Source: Thauera aromatica K172
GTDB lineage: Bacteria > Pseudomonadota > Gammaproteobacteria > Burkholderiales > Rhodocyclaceae
Direction of reading: 5' to 3'
Length of the DNA: 64,000 bases
NCBI RefSeq assembly: GCF_003030465.1
Contig: NZ_CP028339.1
Coordinates: 1,488,001-1,552,000 of the forward strand
Of the stretch, positions 12,038-20,152 are shown one piece after another. A program made the position numbers and the translations under genes. Numbering within the stretch: the first letter of the stretch is position 1; each line of letters starts with the position of its first letter. The notes under the pieces are model-generated. The model saw only the letters and a program-made list of their open reading frames with translations. It was not told the DNA's origin and did not search any database.

Positions 12038-13278
12038 CGTGCCTCCGGGAAACGGTCATGGGTGATGCGGCCGCCGAACACGCGCTGGCGCAGGCGGCCG
12101 GGCTGCACGGCGTAGGCCAGCTCGGCGCTGTGGCCGGCCTGCCACACGCACAGGTCGGCGCGCTGGCCGGCGGCGATGCGGCCGCTGTCGGCGAGGCCGA
12201 GGGCGCGCGCGCCGTGCGCGGTCATGCCGGCGAGCGCCTCGCGCGGGGTGAGGCGGAACAGGGTGCAGCCCAGGTTCAGCATCAGCGTCGGCATGAACAT
12301 CGGCGAGCTGCCGGGGTTGGCGTCGGTGGCGAGCGCCATCGGCACGCCGTGGCGGCGCAGCAGCTCGACCGGCGGCAGCTGCGTCTCGCGCAGGGTCAGG
12401 AAGGCGCCGGGCAGCAGCACGCCCACCGTGCCGGCCGCGGCCATCGCCTGCACGCCGGCCTCGTCGAGGTATTCGATGTGGTCGGCAGAGAGCGCGCCAT
12501 GGCGTGCGGCGAGCGCTGCGCCGCCCAGGCTGGAGAGCTGCTCGGCGTGGGCCTTGATCGCCAGCCCGTGGCGCTGCGCGGCCTCGAACACGCGCTCGCA
12601 CTGCGCCGGGCTGAAGGCGATGCCCTCGCAGAACACGTCGACCGCATCGGCCAGGCCCTCGGCCGCCGCCGCCGGGATCATGCGCGCGCAGACCTCGTCG
12701 ATGTAGCCGTCGGCGTCGCCGGCGAACTCGGGCGGCAGCGCGTGCGCGCCGAGCAGGGTGGTGACAATGCGCACCGGCAGCCCGCCCTCCTGTGGCCGGC
12801 CAAGGCGGCGCGCGATGCGCAGCATCTTGAGCTCGTCGGCCAGGGCGAGGCCGTAGCCGGACTTGATCTCGACCGTGGTGGCGCCGTCGTCCACCAGCGC
12901 CTGCAGGCGCGGCAGGGCGGCGTCGAAGAGTTGATCCGGGCTCGCCGCGCGGGTGGCGCGCACGGTGCTGAGGATGCCGCCGCCGGCACGCGCGATCTCG
13001 GCGTAGCTCACGCCCTCCAGGCGCTGCTCGAACTCGTCGGCACGGCTGCCGCCGAACACCAGATGGGTGTGGCAGTCGACCAGGCCGGGCGTGATCAGGC
13101 CGCCTCGCCCCGCCTCCACGCAGCCTTCGGCCTGCGCCGGGGCGAAGCCGGCCTCGGGCCACAAGCCCGTGATCCGCGCCCCGTCGACGCGTACCACCAT
13201 CGGCTGCGGCAGGGTCTGCAGGCCGTCGAACACGGTTGCGTCCCGCCACAGCATCGACGGACTGTTTTGTGTACTCAT
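12034..13278 (-). CDS. hutI: Imidazolonepropionase
   Basis: HutI opens the ring of 4-imidazolone-5-propionate to N-formimino-glutamate. The 414-aa amidohydrolase carries the metal-binding [17 protein letters not shown] near residue 70, [13 protein letters not shown] near 245, and [20 protein letters not shown]. It is the first gene of the hut operon, so the promoter and HutC operators lie just upstream. The ATG at 13276-13278 has only a weak ribosome binding site (TGAG about 8 nt upstream). One operator lies only 24 nt upstream of this ATG. Confidence 0.96.
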   Translation of the reverse strand: MSTQNSPSMLWRDATVFDGLQTLPQPMVVRVDGARITGLWPEAGFAPAQAEGCVEAGRGGLITPGLVDCHTHLVFGGSRADEFEQRLEGVSYAEIARAGGGILSTVRATRAASPDQLFDAALPRLQALVDDGATTVEIKSGYGLALADELKMLRIARRLGRPQEGGLPVRIVTTLLGAHALPPEFAGDADGYIDEVCARMIPAAAAEGLADAVDVFCEGIAFSPAQCERVFEAAQRHGLAIKAHAEQLSSLGGAALAARHGALSADHIEYLDEAGVQAMAAAGTVGVLLPGAFLTLRETQLPPVELLRRHGVPMALATDANPGSSPMFMPTLMLNLGCTLFRLTPREALAGMTAHGARALGLADSGRIAAGQRADLCVWQAGHSAELAYAVQPGRLRQRVFGGRITHDRFPEAR

Positions 13279-13301
13279 TTATGGGCTCATTGATGCGCTA
13301 T

Positions 13302-13313
13302 TTGTCTATACAA
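13302..13313. promoter_or_regulatory. Candidate HutC operator, hutI-proximal
   Basis: The sequence TTGTCTATACAA is a near-palindrome matching the HutC site TGTA-N2-TACA with one mismatch (TGTC-TA-TACA). It lies 24-35 nt upstream of the hutI ATG, where a bound repressor would block transcription or initiation. The match is read directly; binding by the HutC encoded at 5579-6325 is inferred. Confidence 0.7.
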
Positions 13314-13508
13314 TAAAGCGGCATCGAAGCCAGGTCAAGCTTCTCCGGGAAAAATCCTTCTGCCGCCCCGGTGCTCCGCATACCGCACCGCAGCAGACTC
13401 CTCCCCGGCGTACATGCTCTCTGGGTCGCCGGCGACGGAAGCGATGTCAGTCGCACGCCTTTTCGGCGTCTTCCGTCGCCACGATCCCTGGCGATCATGC
13501 ATGCGTGA

Positions 13509-13518
13509 TGTATATACA
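13509..13518. promoter_or_regulatory. Candidate HutC operator, distal
   Basis: TGTATATACA is a perfect TGTA-N2-TACA palindrome, the half-site pattern known for HutC in pseudomonads. It lies about 230 nt upstream of hutI, in line with two-site repression or an unrecognised upstream promoter. Confidence 0.7.
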
Positions 13519-13619
13519 ATTATTCTGGCAAGCCTTCATCTATCGCTCCCGTCGATCGAGCCGGAATAGAGCCGGGATGCGTGGAAGGCTTCCCGAGCCT
13601 GGCTGATCCGGGGCGCTGC

Positions 13620-13631
13620 GGGGGGGGGGGG
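13620..13631. repeat. Poly-G tract (12 bases)
   Basis: Twelve consecutive G residues in intergenic DNA. Such tracts are prone to slippage and sequencing error. It does not lie in a gene or clearly between promoter elements, so no phase-variable role is claimed. Confidence 0.85.
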
Positions 13632-13761
13632 CTGCGCCGGGCGCTCGCGCGCGTCCGTCCCCATCCGGGTCCGCTCGAACCCGAGAGGTTTACGGCGTGC
13701 AGCACAGCCTGTCGCGCCGGCTGCATCTTTGGTGATCAACCAGGCAATGAAATAGGTCCAG

Positions 13762-13822
13762 CCGTTCGTCCCGAGCTTGTCGCAGGGCGCCTGCTGGGCT
13801 TCGCCAGGCTCGGCCCGAACGG
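13762..13822. repeat. REP-like imperfect inverted repeat
   Basis: The arms CCGTTCGTCCCGAGC and GCTCGGCCCGAACGG are imperfect inverted copies around an inner GCTTGTCGCAGGG / GGGCTTCGCCAGGC stretch, giving a hairpin of about 60 nt. The sequence resembles the dispersed palindromic GTTCG...GAGCTTGTCGAAGG repeats found between genes in many proteobacteria. Only one copy was noticed in this window. It ends 28 nt before the E2 stop codon and may act as a 3' end structure for that minus-strand operon. Confidence 0.6.
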
Positions 13823-13850
13823 TATTTGCTTGCCGGGTGAATAAGTCGGA

Positions 13851-14954
13851 TTAAGTCGGCTGCTGCAGATCGGCGATCACCGCGGCGAGAAAACGGCCGG
13901 CTTCGCCGCCGGTGACCACGCGGTGGTCGAAGGTCAGGCTCAGCGGCAGCACCCGATGCACGACCGCGACCCCCTCGACCGCCACGACCTGGTCGTGGGC
14001 GCGGCCGGCGCCGAGGATGGCGACGGTGGGCGGGACGACGACGGGGGCGGCGTACTTGCCCGCGATCATGCCGAAGTTGGACAGCGTGATCGTGCTGCCG
14101 CGCAGTTCCTCGGCGGGAATCTTGCGGGCGAGGACGTCGGCGCGCATGCGGTCGAGGCCGCGGCGCAGGTCGGCGGCGTCGCGCTGGGCGACGTCGCGCA
14201 GCACTGGCACGAACAGGCCTTCGGCGAGGTCCACGGCGATGCCGACGTCGACCCGCTCGAGCCGGCGCAGGCCCATCGAGTGGCCGTCGTACCAGGCGTT
14301 GAGTGCGGGTTCGGCGCGGCAGCCGGCGACCAGCGCGCGCACCAGGCGGATCGTGATGTCGCTGCCGGCTGCCCAGGCGTGGATGTCGGCGTCGTCGATG
14401 ACGGTGGCGGCGGCGACTTCGGCCTGGGCGAGCGCCATGTTCTGCGCCATCGCCCGGCGCACGCCGCGCAGCGGCTCGGCGGGGCCGGCAGCGGCGAGTT
14501 CCTTGGCGGCGCGCTGGACGTCGCTGCGGGTGATGATGCCGTCCGCGCCCGAGGGCGCGACCATCGCCAGTTCGATGCCGAGCTGACGCGCCAGCGCGCG
14601 CACCGCGGGCGTGGCGCGGACCGCCGACGGGCCGGCGCCGATCGCGGCCGGGGCTTCGGCATGGACTTCCTCGCCGACCTGCACTTCACCCACCACGGTG
14701 CCGCTGTCGGCGTCTTCGTCCGCGCCCTCGAAGCCGGCCAGCGGAGCGCCGACATGGACGAGCTGGCCGGCCTCGCAGTACAGCTTGGCGACGCGGCCGG
14801 AATGCGGCGAGGGAATGTCGACGATTGCCTTCGCCGTCTCCACCGATACCAGCGGCTGGTCGGCGGCGATGTCGTCGCCGGCCTTGACGTGCCATTCGAC
14901 GATTTCCGCTTCCTGCAGGCCTTCGCCCAGGTCGGGCAGCTTGAAGATCTTCAT
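13851..14954 (-). CDS. Dihydrolipoamide acyltransferase E2 of a 2-oxoacid dehydrogenase
   Basis: This 367-aa E2 transfers the acyl group from the E1-bound lipoyl arm to CoA. It has one lipoyl domain (residues 1-75, with lipoyl-Lys in SVETAKAIVDIPSP), a peripheral subunit-binding domain (RATPAVRALARQLGIEL near 115) and a catalytic domain ending in LTFDHRVVTGGEAGRFL, whose His is catalytic. The motif has Thr where many E2s have Asp. The ATG overlaps the E1beta stop by 4 nt. The substrate (pyruvate, acetoin or branched-chain oxoacid) cannot be fixed from sequence. E3 is missing from the operon and is presumably shared. Confidence 0.92.
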   Translation of the reverse strand: MKIFKLPDLGEGLQEAEIVEWHVKAGDDIAADQPLVSVETAKAIVDIPSPHSGRVAKLYCEAGQLVHVGAPLAGFEGADEDADSGTVVGEVQVGEEVHAEAPAAIGAGPSAVRATPAVRALARQLGIELAMVAPSGADGIITRSDVQRAAKELAAAGPAEPLRGVRRAMAQNMALAQAEVAAATVIDDADIHAWAAGSDITIRLVRALVAGCRAEPALNAWYDGHSMGLRRLERVDVGIAVDLAEGLFVPVLRDVAQRDAADLRRGLDRMRADVLARKIPAEELRGSTITLSNFGMIAGKYAAPVVVPPTVAILGAGRAHDQVVAVEGVAVVHRVLPLSLTFDHRVVTGGEAGRFLAAVIADLQQPT

Positions 14955-15934
14955 GATGCCTCCTCCAGGGTGCGCCGCGCCGCGGCGACGATGCGCGCCA
15001 CGCTCGGCAGGTACTGTTGTTCGAGCCGCGCGAGCGGGATCACCGTATCGTAGCCGGTGACGCGCTGCACCGGCGCGAGCAGGGAATAGAGGCCTTCCTC
15101 GGCGAGGCCGGCGGCGATCTCGGCGCCGAGCCCGGCGGTGCGCGCGGCTTCATGGACGATCACGCAGCGCCCGGTGCGCGCTACCGACTCGAGGATGGTT
15201 GTCATGTCGAGCGGCTTGAGGGTGGCGAGGTCGATGACTTCGGCCATCACCCCCTCGGCGGCGAGGGCGTCGGCGGCGGCCTCGGTCTCGTGGATCATCG
15301 CCCCCCAGCTCACTAGGGTGAGATCGGCGCCGCCGCGCAGGGTGAAGCACACGTCCAGCGGCAGCGCCTCGCCGTCGTCGGCGACGTCCTGGCGGAACAG
15401 GCGGTAGAGCCGTGTCGGCTCGAGAAAGATCACCGGATCGGGGTCGCGGATCGCGGCCAGCAGCAGGCCGTAGGCGCGCGCCGGCGAGGACGGCATCACC
15501 ACGCGCAGGCCGGGGACGTGGGCGAGCATCGCCTCGGGGCTTTCGGAGTGGTGCTCGGGGGCGTGGATGCCGGCGCCGCAGGGCGTGCGCAGCACCAGCG
15601 GGCAGGACAGCCGCCCGCGGCTGCGGTTGCGCAGGCGCGAGGCGTGGTTGATCAGGTGATCGAGCGCCGGGTAGAGGAAGCCGGAAAACTGGATCTCGGC
15701 CACCGGCTTCAGTCCCATCGCCGCCATGCCCACGGCGGTGCCGGCGATCGCGGTTTCGGCGAGCGGGGTGTCGATCACCCGCTCCGCGCCGAAGCGCTGC
15801 TGCAGGCCGAGGGTGGCGCGGAACACGCCACCGTTGGCGCCGATGTCCTCGCCCAGCAACACCACTGCGGGGTCGTGGGCGAGGGCGTGGGCGAGCGCCT
15901 GGTTGACTGCTTCCACAAGGTTGAGCTCAGCCAT
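14951..15934 (-). CDS. 2-oxoacid dehydrogenase E1 component, beta subunit
   Basis: This 327-aa transketolase-like subunit pairs with E1alpha to bind thiamine diphosphate. It begins MAELNLVEAVNQALAHAL, followed by VVLLGEDIGANGGVFRAT (TPP-contacting Glu), RVIDTPLAETAIAGTAVGMA, and RTPCGAGIHAPEHHSESPEA. Length and motifs match PdhB/AcoB/BkdA2. It lies 66 nt after E1alpha and overlaps E2 by 4 nt. Confidence 0.94.
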   Translation of the reverse strand: MAELNLVEAVNQALAHALAHDPAVVLLGEDIGANGGVFRATLGLQQRFGAERVIDTPLAETAIAGTAVGMAAMGLKPVAEIQFSGFLYPALDHLINHASRLRNRSRGRLSCPLVLRTPCGAGIHAPEHHSESPEAMLAHVPGLRVVMPSSPARAYGLLLAAIRDPDPVIFLEPTRLYRLFRQDVADDGEALPLDVCFTLRGGADLTLVSWGAMIHETEAAADALAAEGVMAEVIDLATLKPLDMTTILESVARTGRCVIVHEAARTAGLGAEIAAGLAEEGLYSLLAPVQRVTGYDTVIPLARLEQQYLPSVARIVAAARRTLEEAS

Positions 15935-16000
15935 GTTCCCCTCCGCGCGTATCGATGAGTCCGTTGTCCGGGTGATGCCGGGGCCGCATGCCGCCCTCGC

Positions 16001-17098
16001 TCAAGGCGAGTTGCCGCTGGCGCCGCCGTTCTGCGGCGCAAAGTGCAGCGCGCTGGCGCGTTGTCCCTGCAAGGCGGCGGGCAAGGTGGCGTAAAGGTAG
16101 TCGAACATCGCCGCGGTGTCCGGGGGCGGGGTGGCGAGATAGGCCTCGACCGCGGCGTTGACCGTCTCGGCGCATTCGTGGGCGAGCGCTTCTTCCTGCT
16201 CCTTGCTCCACGCCCCCAGGTGCAGCAGGTGCTTGCGCAGGCGGGCGATCGGCTCGAGCGCCCATTGTTCCTGCACCAGCGCGGGGTCGCGGTAGCGCGA
16301 GGCGTCGTCGGCAGTGGTGTGGTCGCCGAGGCGGTAGGTCAGGGCTTCGATCAGGGTCGGCCCGCCGCCGCTGCGCGCGCGCTCGATCGCCTCGCGGGCG
16401 ACGTGGTGCACGGCGACGACGTCGTTGCCATCGACCTGGATGCCGTCGATGCCGGCTGCGATCGCCTTCTGCGCCAGCGTCGCAGTGGCGCTCTGTGCGC
16501 TGCGCGGCAGCGAGATCGCCCACTGGTTATTGCTGACTACCAGCACCATCGGCGCGTTCCACACCGCGGCGAAGTTCATCCCTTCGTAGAAATCGCCCTT
16601 GGAGGTGGCGCCGTCGCCCATGAAGCACACCGCCACGCGCGCTTCGCCGCGCAGCTTGAAAGCATAGGCGGCGCCGGCGGCGTGGCAGACCTGGGTGGCG
16701 ATCGGCACGCAGTTGGGGAAGTCGCTGCGTGGTCCGGAGAAGTCGCAGCCGCGCTCGTCGCCACCCCAGTAGCGCAGGCTTTCCTCGATTTTCACGCCGC
16801 GCACGAGCTGGGCTGCATGTTCGCGGTAGGACGGCAGCAGCACGTCCGCGGCGTCCATCGCCGCGGCGACACCGACGCCGACCGCTTCCTGGCCGAGCGC
16901 CGAAGCGAAGGTGCCGAGCTTGCCGGTGCGCTGCAGGGCGATCGCCTTGGCGTCGAACGTGCGCGTCAGGTACATCGCACGGTAGAGGGGGACGAGGGCG
17001 GCCGGGTCGCGTGCGAACGCGGGCAGCGGCGCAAGGGCTTCGCCTTCGGTGTCGATCAGGCGGACATGTTCGATGTGAAAACGCGCGACGGTGCTCAT
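16001..17098 (-). CDS. 2-oxoacid dehydrogenase E1 component, alpha subunit
   Basis: This 365-aa TPP-binding subunit shows the motif GDGATSKGDFYEGMNFAAVW...NNQWAISLP near residues 165-200 and the phosphorylation-loop-like segment TYRLGDHTTADDASRYRD near 265. The N-terminal YRAMYLTRTFDAKAIALQRTG resembles the heterotetrameric PDH E1alpha of the PdhA type more than AcoA, but this is only an impression. It is the first gene of the operon. The 325 bases between it and ompW hold no other gene; only the ompW terminator is apparent, and I saw no sigma-54 site in front of the gene. Confidence 0.93.
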   Translation of the reverse strand: MSTVARFHIEHVRLIDTEGEALAPLPAFARDPAALVPLYRAMYLTRTFDAKAIALQRTGKLGTFASALGQEAVGVGVAAAMDAADVLLPSYREHAAQLVRGVKIEESLRYWGGDERGCDFSGPRSDFPNCVPIATQVCHAAGAAYAFKLRGEARVAVCFMGDGATSKGDFYEGMNFAAVWNAPMVLVVSNNQWAISLPRSAQSATATLAQKAIAAGIDGIQVDGNDVVAVHHVAREAIERARSGGGPTLIEALTYRLGDHTTADDASRYRDPALVQEQWALEPIARLRKHLLHLGAWSKEQEEALAHECAETVNAAVEAYLATPPPDTAAMFDYLYATLPAALQGQRASALHFAPQNGGASGNSP

Positions 17099-17354
17099 CG
17101 CAGTCTCCCTTTCAGGTCGAGCGTGGTGCGCAGGTGCCCGGGGTGGTGCGGTTTCGGTTGCGGCCCGCCGTGCAAGTGGTGTTGAGGCCTTGCCGGCAGG
17201 TGTGTCGGGCGGTTCTCGTCATCCGTCAGTGCCGCCGTTTGCATATTTGGAACGTCTTGCCGCGGCGATGTTCCCGCTCCGGTGCAAGCCGGACCGATAA
17301 AGTGCGATGCGTTCGGAGTGCCGCGGGGGCGCTCGCAGCGCTCGATGCGGGCGC

Positions 17355-17379
17355 AAAAAAAGCGACCCCGGAGGGTCGC
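17355..17379 (-). terminator. Rho-independent terminator of ompW
   Basis: On the minus strand a perfect 7-bp stem, GCGACCC / GGGTCGC with a 4-nt loop (17362-17379), is followed by a run of seven T (17355-17361). It starts about 45 nt after the ompW stop, so ompW is a monocistronic unit. Confidence 0.88.
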
Positions 17380-17423
17380 ACAGGAGGGATCGGCCGCGCA
17401 TCGCCGCCGCAGCGGCCGGGCGC

Positions 17424-18095
17424 TCAGAAGCGGTAGCCGAGGCCGACCATGAACACCCACGGGGCCACATCGACGTCGACCGCGACCTTGCTGGTGCCGA
17501 GCCTGGCGGTGGCGGTGGTGTCGATGTCCACGTACCACAGCGCGGCGTTGACCATCAGCCGGTCGGTGATCATGTAGTCGGTGCCGAGCTGCAGCGACAG
17601 GCCCCAGGACTCGTCCAGTTCCAGGCTGGAAAAGCCGTTGGCGCGCTGTGCGCGGCTGAAGCCTTCGTCGAAAAACCGGGTGTAGTTGATCCCGGCGCCG
17701 ATGTAGGGCTGCCACTTCGAGTCCGGCGCCAGCGGGAAATACTGCAGCGACAGGGTCGGCGGCAGGTGCTTGAACTCGGCCAGCCTGCCGTCGATGCCGG
17801 GGGCAACGCCGGAGACCTTGACCTGGTGCTTGAACGGGGTGGCCGCGAGCAGTTCGATGCCGATGTGATCGGTCAGCATGTAGCTCAGGGTCAGGCCGAG
17901 CTGGGTGTTGTTGTCGATCGTCGCCTTGCTGCCGGGCACCGCGCTGCCATTGACCCGGACGGCGGAGCTGTCGTCTTGTGGGGCGACCACTGCGGCGCCG
18001 GCACGCACGATGAAATCGCCTTCCTTGTGCGCCATTACCAGCGGGCTGGCGAGGGTGAGTGCAAGGGCAGAAGAGAGAAGGGCGCTTGTTTTCAT
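17424..18095 (-). CDS. ompW: OmpW-family outer membrane protein
   Basis: This 223-aa protein has a signal peptide (MKTSALLSSALALTLASPLVMA, cleaved near residue 22) and an 8-stranded barrel pattern ending in the outer-membrane signature GYRF. OmpW motifs are the mature N-terminus HKEGDFIVRAGAAVVAP, DNNTQLGLTLSYMLTDHIGIELLAATPF and WQPYIGAGINYTRFF. OmpW forms a narrow hydrophobic channel for small molecules. In E. coli it is FNR-dependent, which fits the two perfect FNR boxes upstream here and the denitrification genes elsewhere in the window. Confidence 0.94.
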   Translation of the reverse strand: MKTSALLSSALALTLASPLVMAHKEGDFIVRAGAAVVAPQDDSSAVRVNGSAVPGSKATIDNNTQLGLTLSYMLTDHIGIELLAATPFKHQVKVSGVAPGIDGRLAEFKHLPPTLSLQYFPLAPDSKWQPYIGAGINYTRFFDEGFSRAQRANGFSSLELDESWGLSLQLGTDYMITDRLMVNAALWYVDIDTTATARLGTSKVAVDVDVAPWVFMVGLGYRF

Positions 18096-18163
18096 TTTGA
18101 GCTTCCTGAGCGGGTGAACAAATTTCGGTCCCGCTCATGCTATGACGCCCGGAAATCCTGGAT

Positions 18164-18177
18164 TTGATCCAAATCAA
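18164..18177. promoter_or_regulatory. FNR/ANR box, ompW-proximal
   Basis: TTGATCCAAATCAA is a perfect match to TTGAT-N4-ATCAA. Its centre lies about 75 nt upstream of the ompW ATG, a plausible place for a class II activator site near position -41.5 of a promoter. Confidence 0.88.
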
Positions 18178-18197
18178 TGTTCAGTAGCAGTGAAAAT

Positions 18198-18211
18198 TGA
18201 TTTGGATCAAT
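18198..18211. promoter_or_regulatory. FNR/ANR box, ompW-distal
   Basis: TTGATTTGGATCAA is a second perfect FNR consensus, 34 nt centre-to-centre from the first (just over three helical turns). The rest of the 18096-18436 gap between ompW and recJ is AT-rich near the boxes and GC-rich further on, with no gene seen. Confidence 0.85.
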
Positions 18212-18436
18212 AAATAAACATTTTGCGGTGCATCATGTTTCGATGTTTTTTGCTGGAACAGGAGGGTTTTCGTCATGTTGCGATGCAATGTGACGAAAAA
18301 CGGACGAAGCCCGGCGGGCCATGAGGCGGCCGGCCGGGGAGCGGATGCGGGGCGTGCGCAGGCGAGTGTGTGCGGGGACGCGCGATGGGGTGCGCGAGGG
18401 AGGGCGCTAGGGGTGCCGCGGCGTCGCGGCGGTGTT

Positions 18437-20152
18437 TCAGGCGGGCTCGAAGTGCTCCAGCAGCAGCTGTACGCTGCTCACGCCGTTGTACTCGTTGATC
18501 CCCAGCTTGTATGCGGCGTGGATCTGGGCGGCGGCGCCGTCGGCGTGGTTGAAGCGGATCGCCTGGTAGCGTGTGCCGCTGCGCGACAGTTCGAGCTTGA
18601 GGTGGCGGTCTTTCAGCAGGCGCTGGCGTTCGACGCGGAAGACGTCGTCGAACAGCGGGGCGGGGAAGCCCTGGCCCCAGGTCTCGGCCTCCAGCATGCG
18701 CACCGCGTCGAGGGCGAAATAACCCGACTCCAGGCTGCCGTCGGTGTCGATGCGGCGCTGCAGGTCGGCGGGGGCGACCAGCTCGGCGACGACTTCTTCG
18801 AAAGCGGCATCGAAGTTCGCCAGCTCACTTTCGCGGATGCTCAGACCGGCGGCCATGGCGTGGCCGCCGAAGCGCAGGACGAGACCGGGGTGGCGCTTGG
18901 TCACCAGGTCGAGCGCATCGCGCAGGTGGAGGCCGGGGATCGAGCGCCCCGAGCCTTTGAGCTCGCCGTCGGCGGCGCGGGCAAAGGCGATCGTCGGCCG
19001 GTGCAGGCGTTCCTTGATGCGGCCGGCGACGATGCCGATCACGCCCTGGTGCCAGTCGGGCTCGAACAGGGCGATGGTGGCGCGGCCGCCCGCACTCGCT
19101 TCGCCGTCGAGGCCGGCGAGGCGGGCGAGCGCCTCTTCCTGCATGCCGGCTTCGATCGTGCGGCGCTCGCGGTTGAGGCGGTCGAGCTCCTGGGCGATGT
19201 TCATCGCCCGCCCCGGGTCGTCGGTGATCAGGCATTCGATGCCCAGGCTCATGTCCGACAGCCGCCCGGCGGCGTTCAGGCGCGGGCCGATCATGAAGCC
19301 GAGGTCGGTCGTGCTGGCGCGCGCCGGGTCGCGGCCGGCGAGCGCGAACAGGGCGCGGACGCCCGGCTGCAGGCGGCCGGCGCGCATGCGGGCGAGGCCC
19401 TGGGCGACGAGGATGCGGTTGTTGCGGTCGAGCTTGACGACGTCGGCGACGGTGCCGAGCGCGACCAGGTCGAGCAGCTCGGCCAGGTTAGGCTCCTTGC
19501 CGCCGGCGAAGCTGCCGCGCTCGCGCAGCTCGGCGCGCAGCGCGAGCATGGTGTAGAACATCGCGCCGACGCCGGCCAGCGCCTTGCTCGGGAAATCGCA
19601 GCCGGGCTGGTTCGGATTGACGATGACGTCGGCCTCGGGGAGGACGTCGCCGGGCAGGTGGTGGTCGGTGATCACCGTCGCCATGCCGTGGGCGCGCGCG
19701 GCGGCGATCCCTTCCACGCTGGCGATGCCGTTGTCGACGGTGATGAGGACGTCGGGCTCGAGCCGCGCGGCGATCTCCACCATCGCCGGAGTGAGACCGT
19801 AGCCGAGGGTGATGCGGTCGGGCACCAGGTAGTGCACGTCGGCGCCGAAGGCGCGCAGCGCGCGCATGCCCACCGCGCAGGCGGTGGCGCCATCGCAGTC
19901 GTAGTCGGCGACGATGACCAGGCGCGCACCGGCCTCGATCGCGTCGGCGAGCAGCTGCGCCGCTTCACCGGTGCCTCTGAGGGCCTCGGGCGGCAGCAGG
20001 TTCTTCAGCGCGGTGTCGAGCTCGTCGGCGCGGGTGATGCCGCGCGCGGCGTAGAGGCGGGCGAGCAGCGGATGCAGGCCGGCGTCGGCGAGGCGGTCGA
20101 AGGCGCGCTGCGGCACGGCGCGGGACTGGATGCGGGGGGCGGCGGGACTCAT
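18437..20152 (-). CDS. recJ: Single-stranded-DNA-specific exonuclease RecJ
   Basis: RecJ degrades ssDNA 5'-3' in recombination and mismatch repair. The 571-aa protein has the DHH-phosphoesterase motifs VIVADYDCDGATA (motif I), TVDNGIASVEGIAAA, VITDHHLPGD (the DHH motif) and DLVALGTVADVV, followed by the DHHA1 segment with RFGGHAMAAGLSI and a C-terminal OB-like region. The ATG at 20150-20152 overlaps the stop of the upstream gene as ATGA, and longer starts would run into that gene in another frame. Confidence 0.96.
   Translation of the reverse strand: MSPAAPRIQSRAVPQRAFDRLADAGLHPLLARLYAARGITRADELDTALKNLLPPEALRGTGEAAQLLADAIEAGARLVIVADYDCDGATACAVGMRALRAFGADVHYLVPDRITLGYGLTPAMVEIAARLEPDVLITVDNGIASVEGIAAARAHGMATVITDHHLPGDVLPEADVIVNPNQPGCDFPSKALAGVGAMFYTMLALRAELRERGSFAGGKEPNLAELLDLVALGTVADVVKLDRNNRILVAQGLARMRAGRLQPGVRALFALAGRDPARASTTDLGFMIGPRLNAAGRLSDMSLGIECLITDDPGRAMNIAQELDRLNRERRTIEAGMQEEALARLAGLDGEASAGGRATIALFEPDWHQGVIGIVAGRIKERLHRPTIAFARAADGELKGSGRSIPGLHLRDALDLVTKRHPGLVLRFGGHAMAAGLSIRESELANFDAAFEEVVAELVAPADLQRRIDTDGSLESGYFALDAVRMLEAETWGQGFPAPLFDDVFRVERQRLLKDRHLKLELSRSGTRYQAIRFNHADGAAAQIHAAYKLGINEYNGVSSVQLLLEHFEPA

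Larger units (their letters stand above)
13279..13850. other. Intergenic region between hut and 2-oxoacid dehydrogenase operons
   Basis: No credible gene is seen in these 572 bases. The stretch holds two HutC-type operators, a run of twelve G at 13620-13631 and a REP-like hairpin at 13762-13822. The part next to hutI is AT-rich and should contain the hut promoter. Short reading frames here have no recognisable product or ribosome binding site. Confidence 0.7.

Noticed and set aside
13620-13631. Poly-G tract as a phase-variation switch
   Set aside because: It is not in a coding region and not positioned between -10 and -35 elements of a recognisable promoter.
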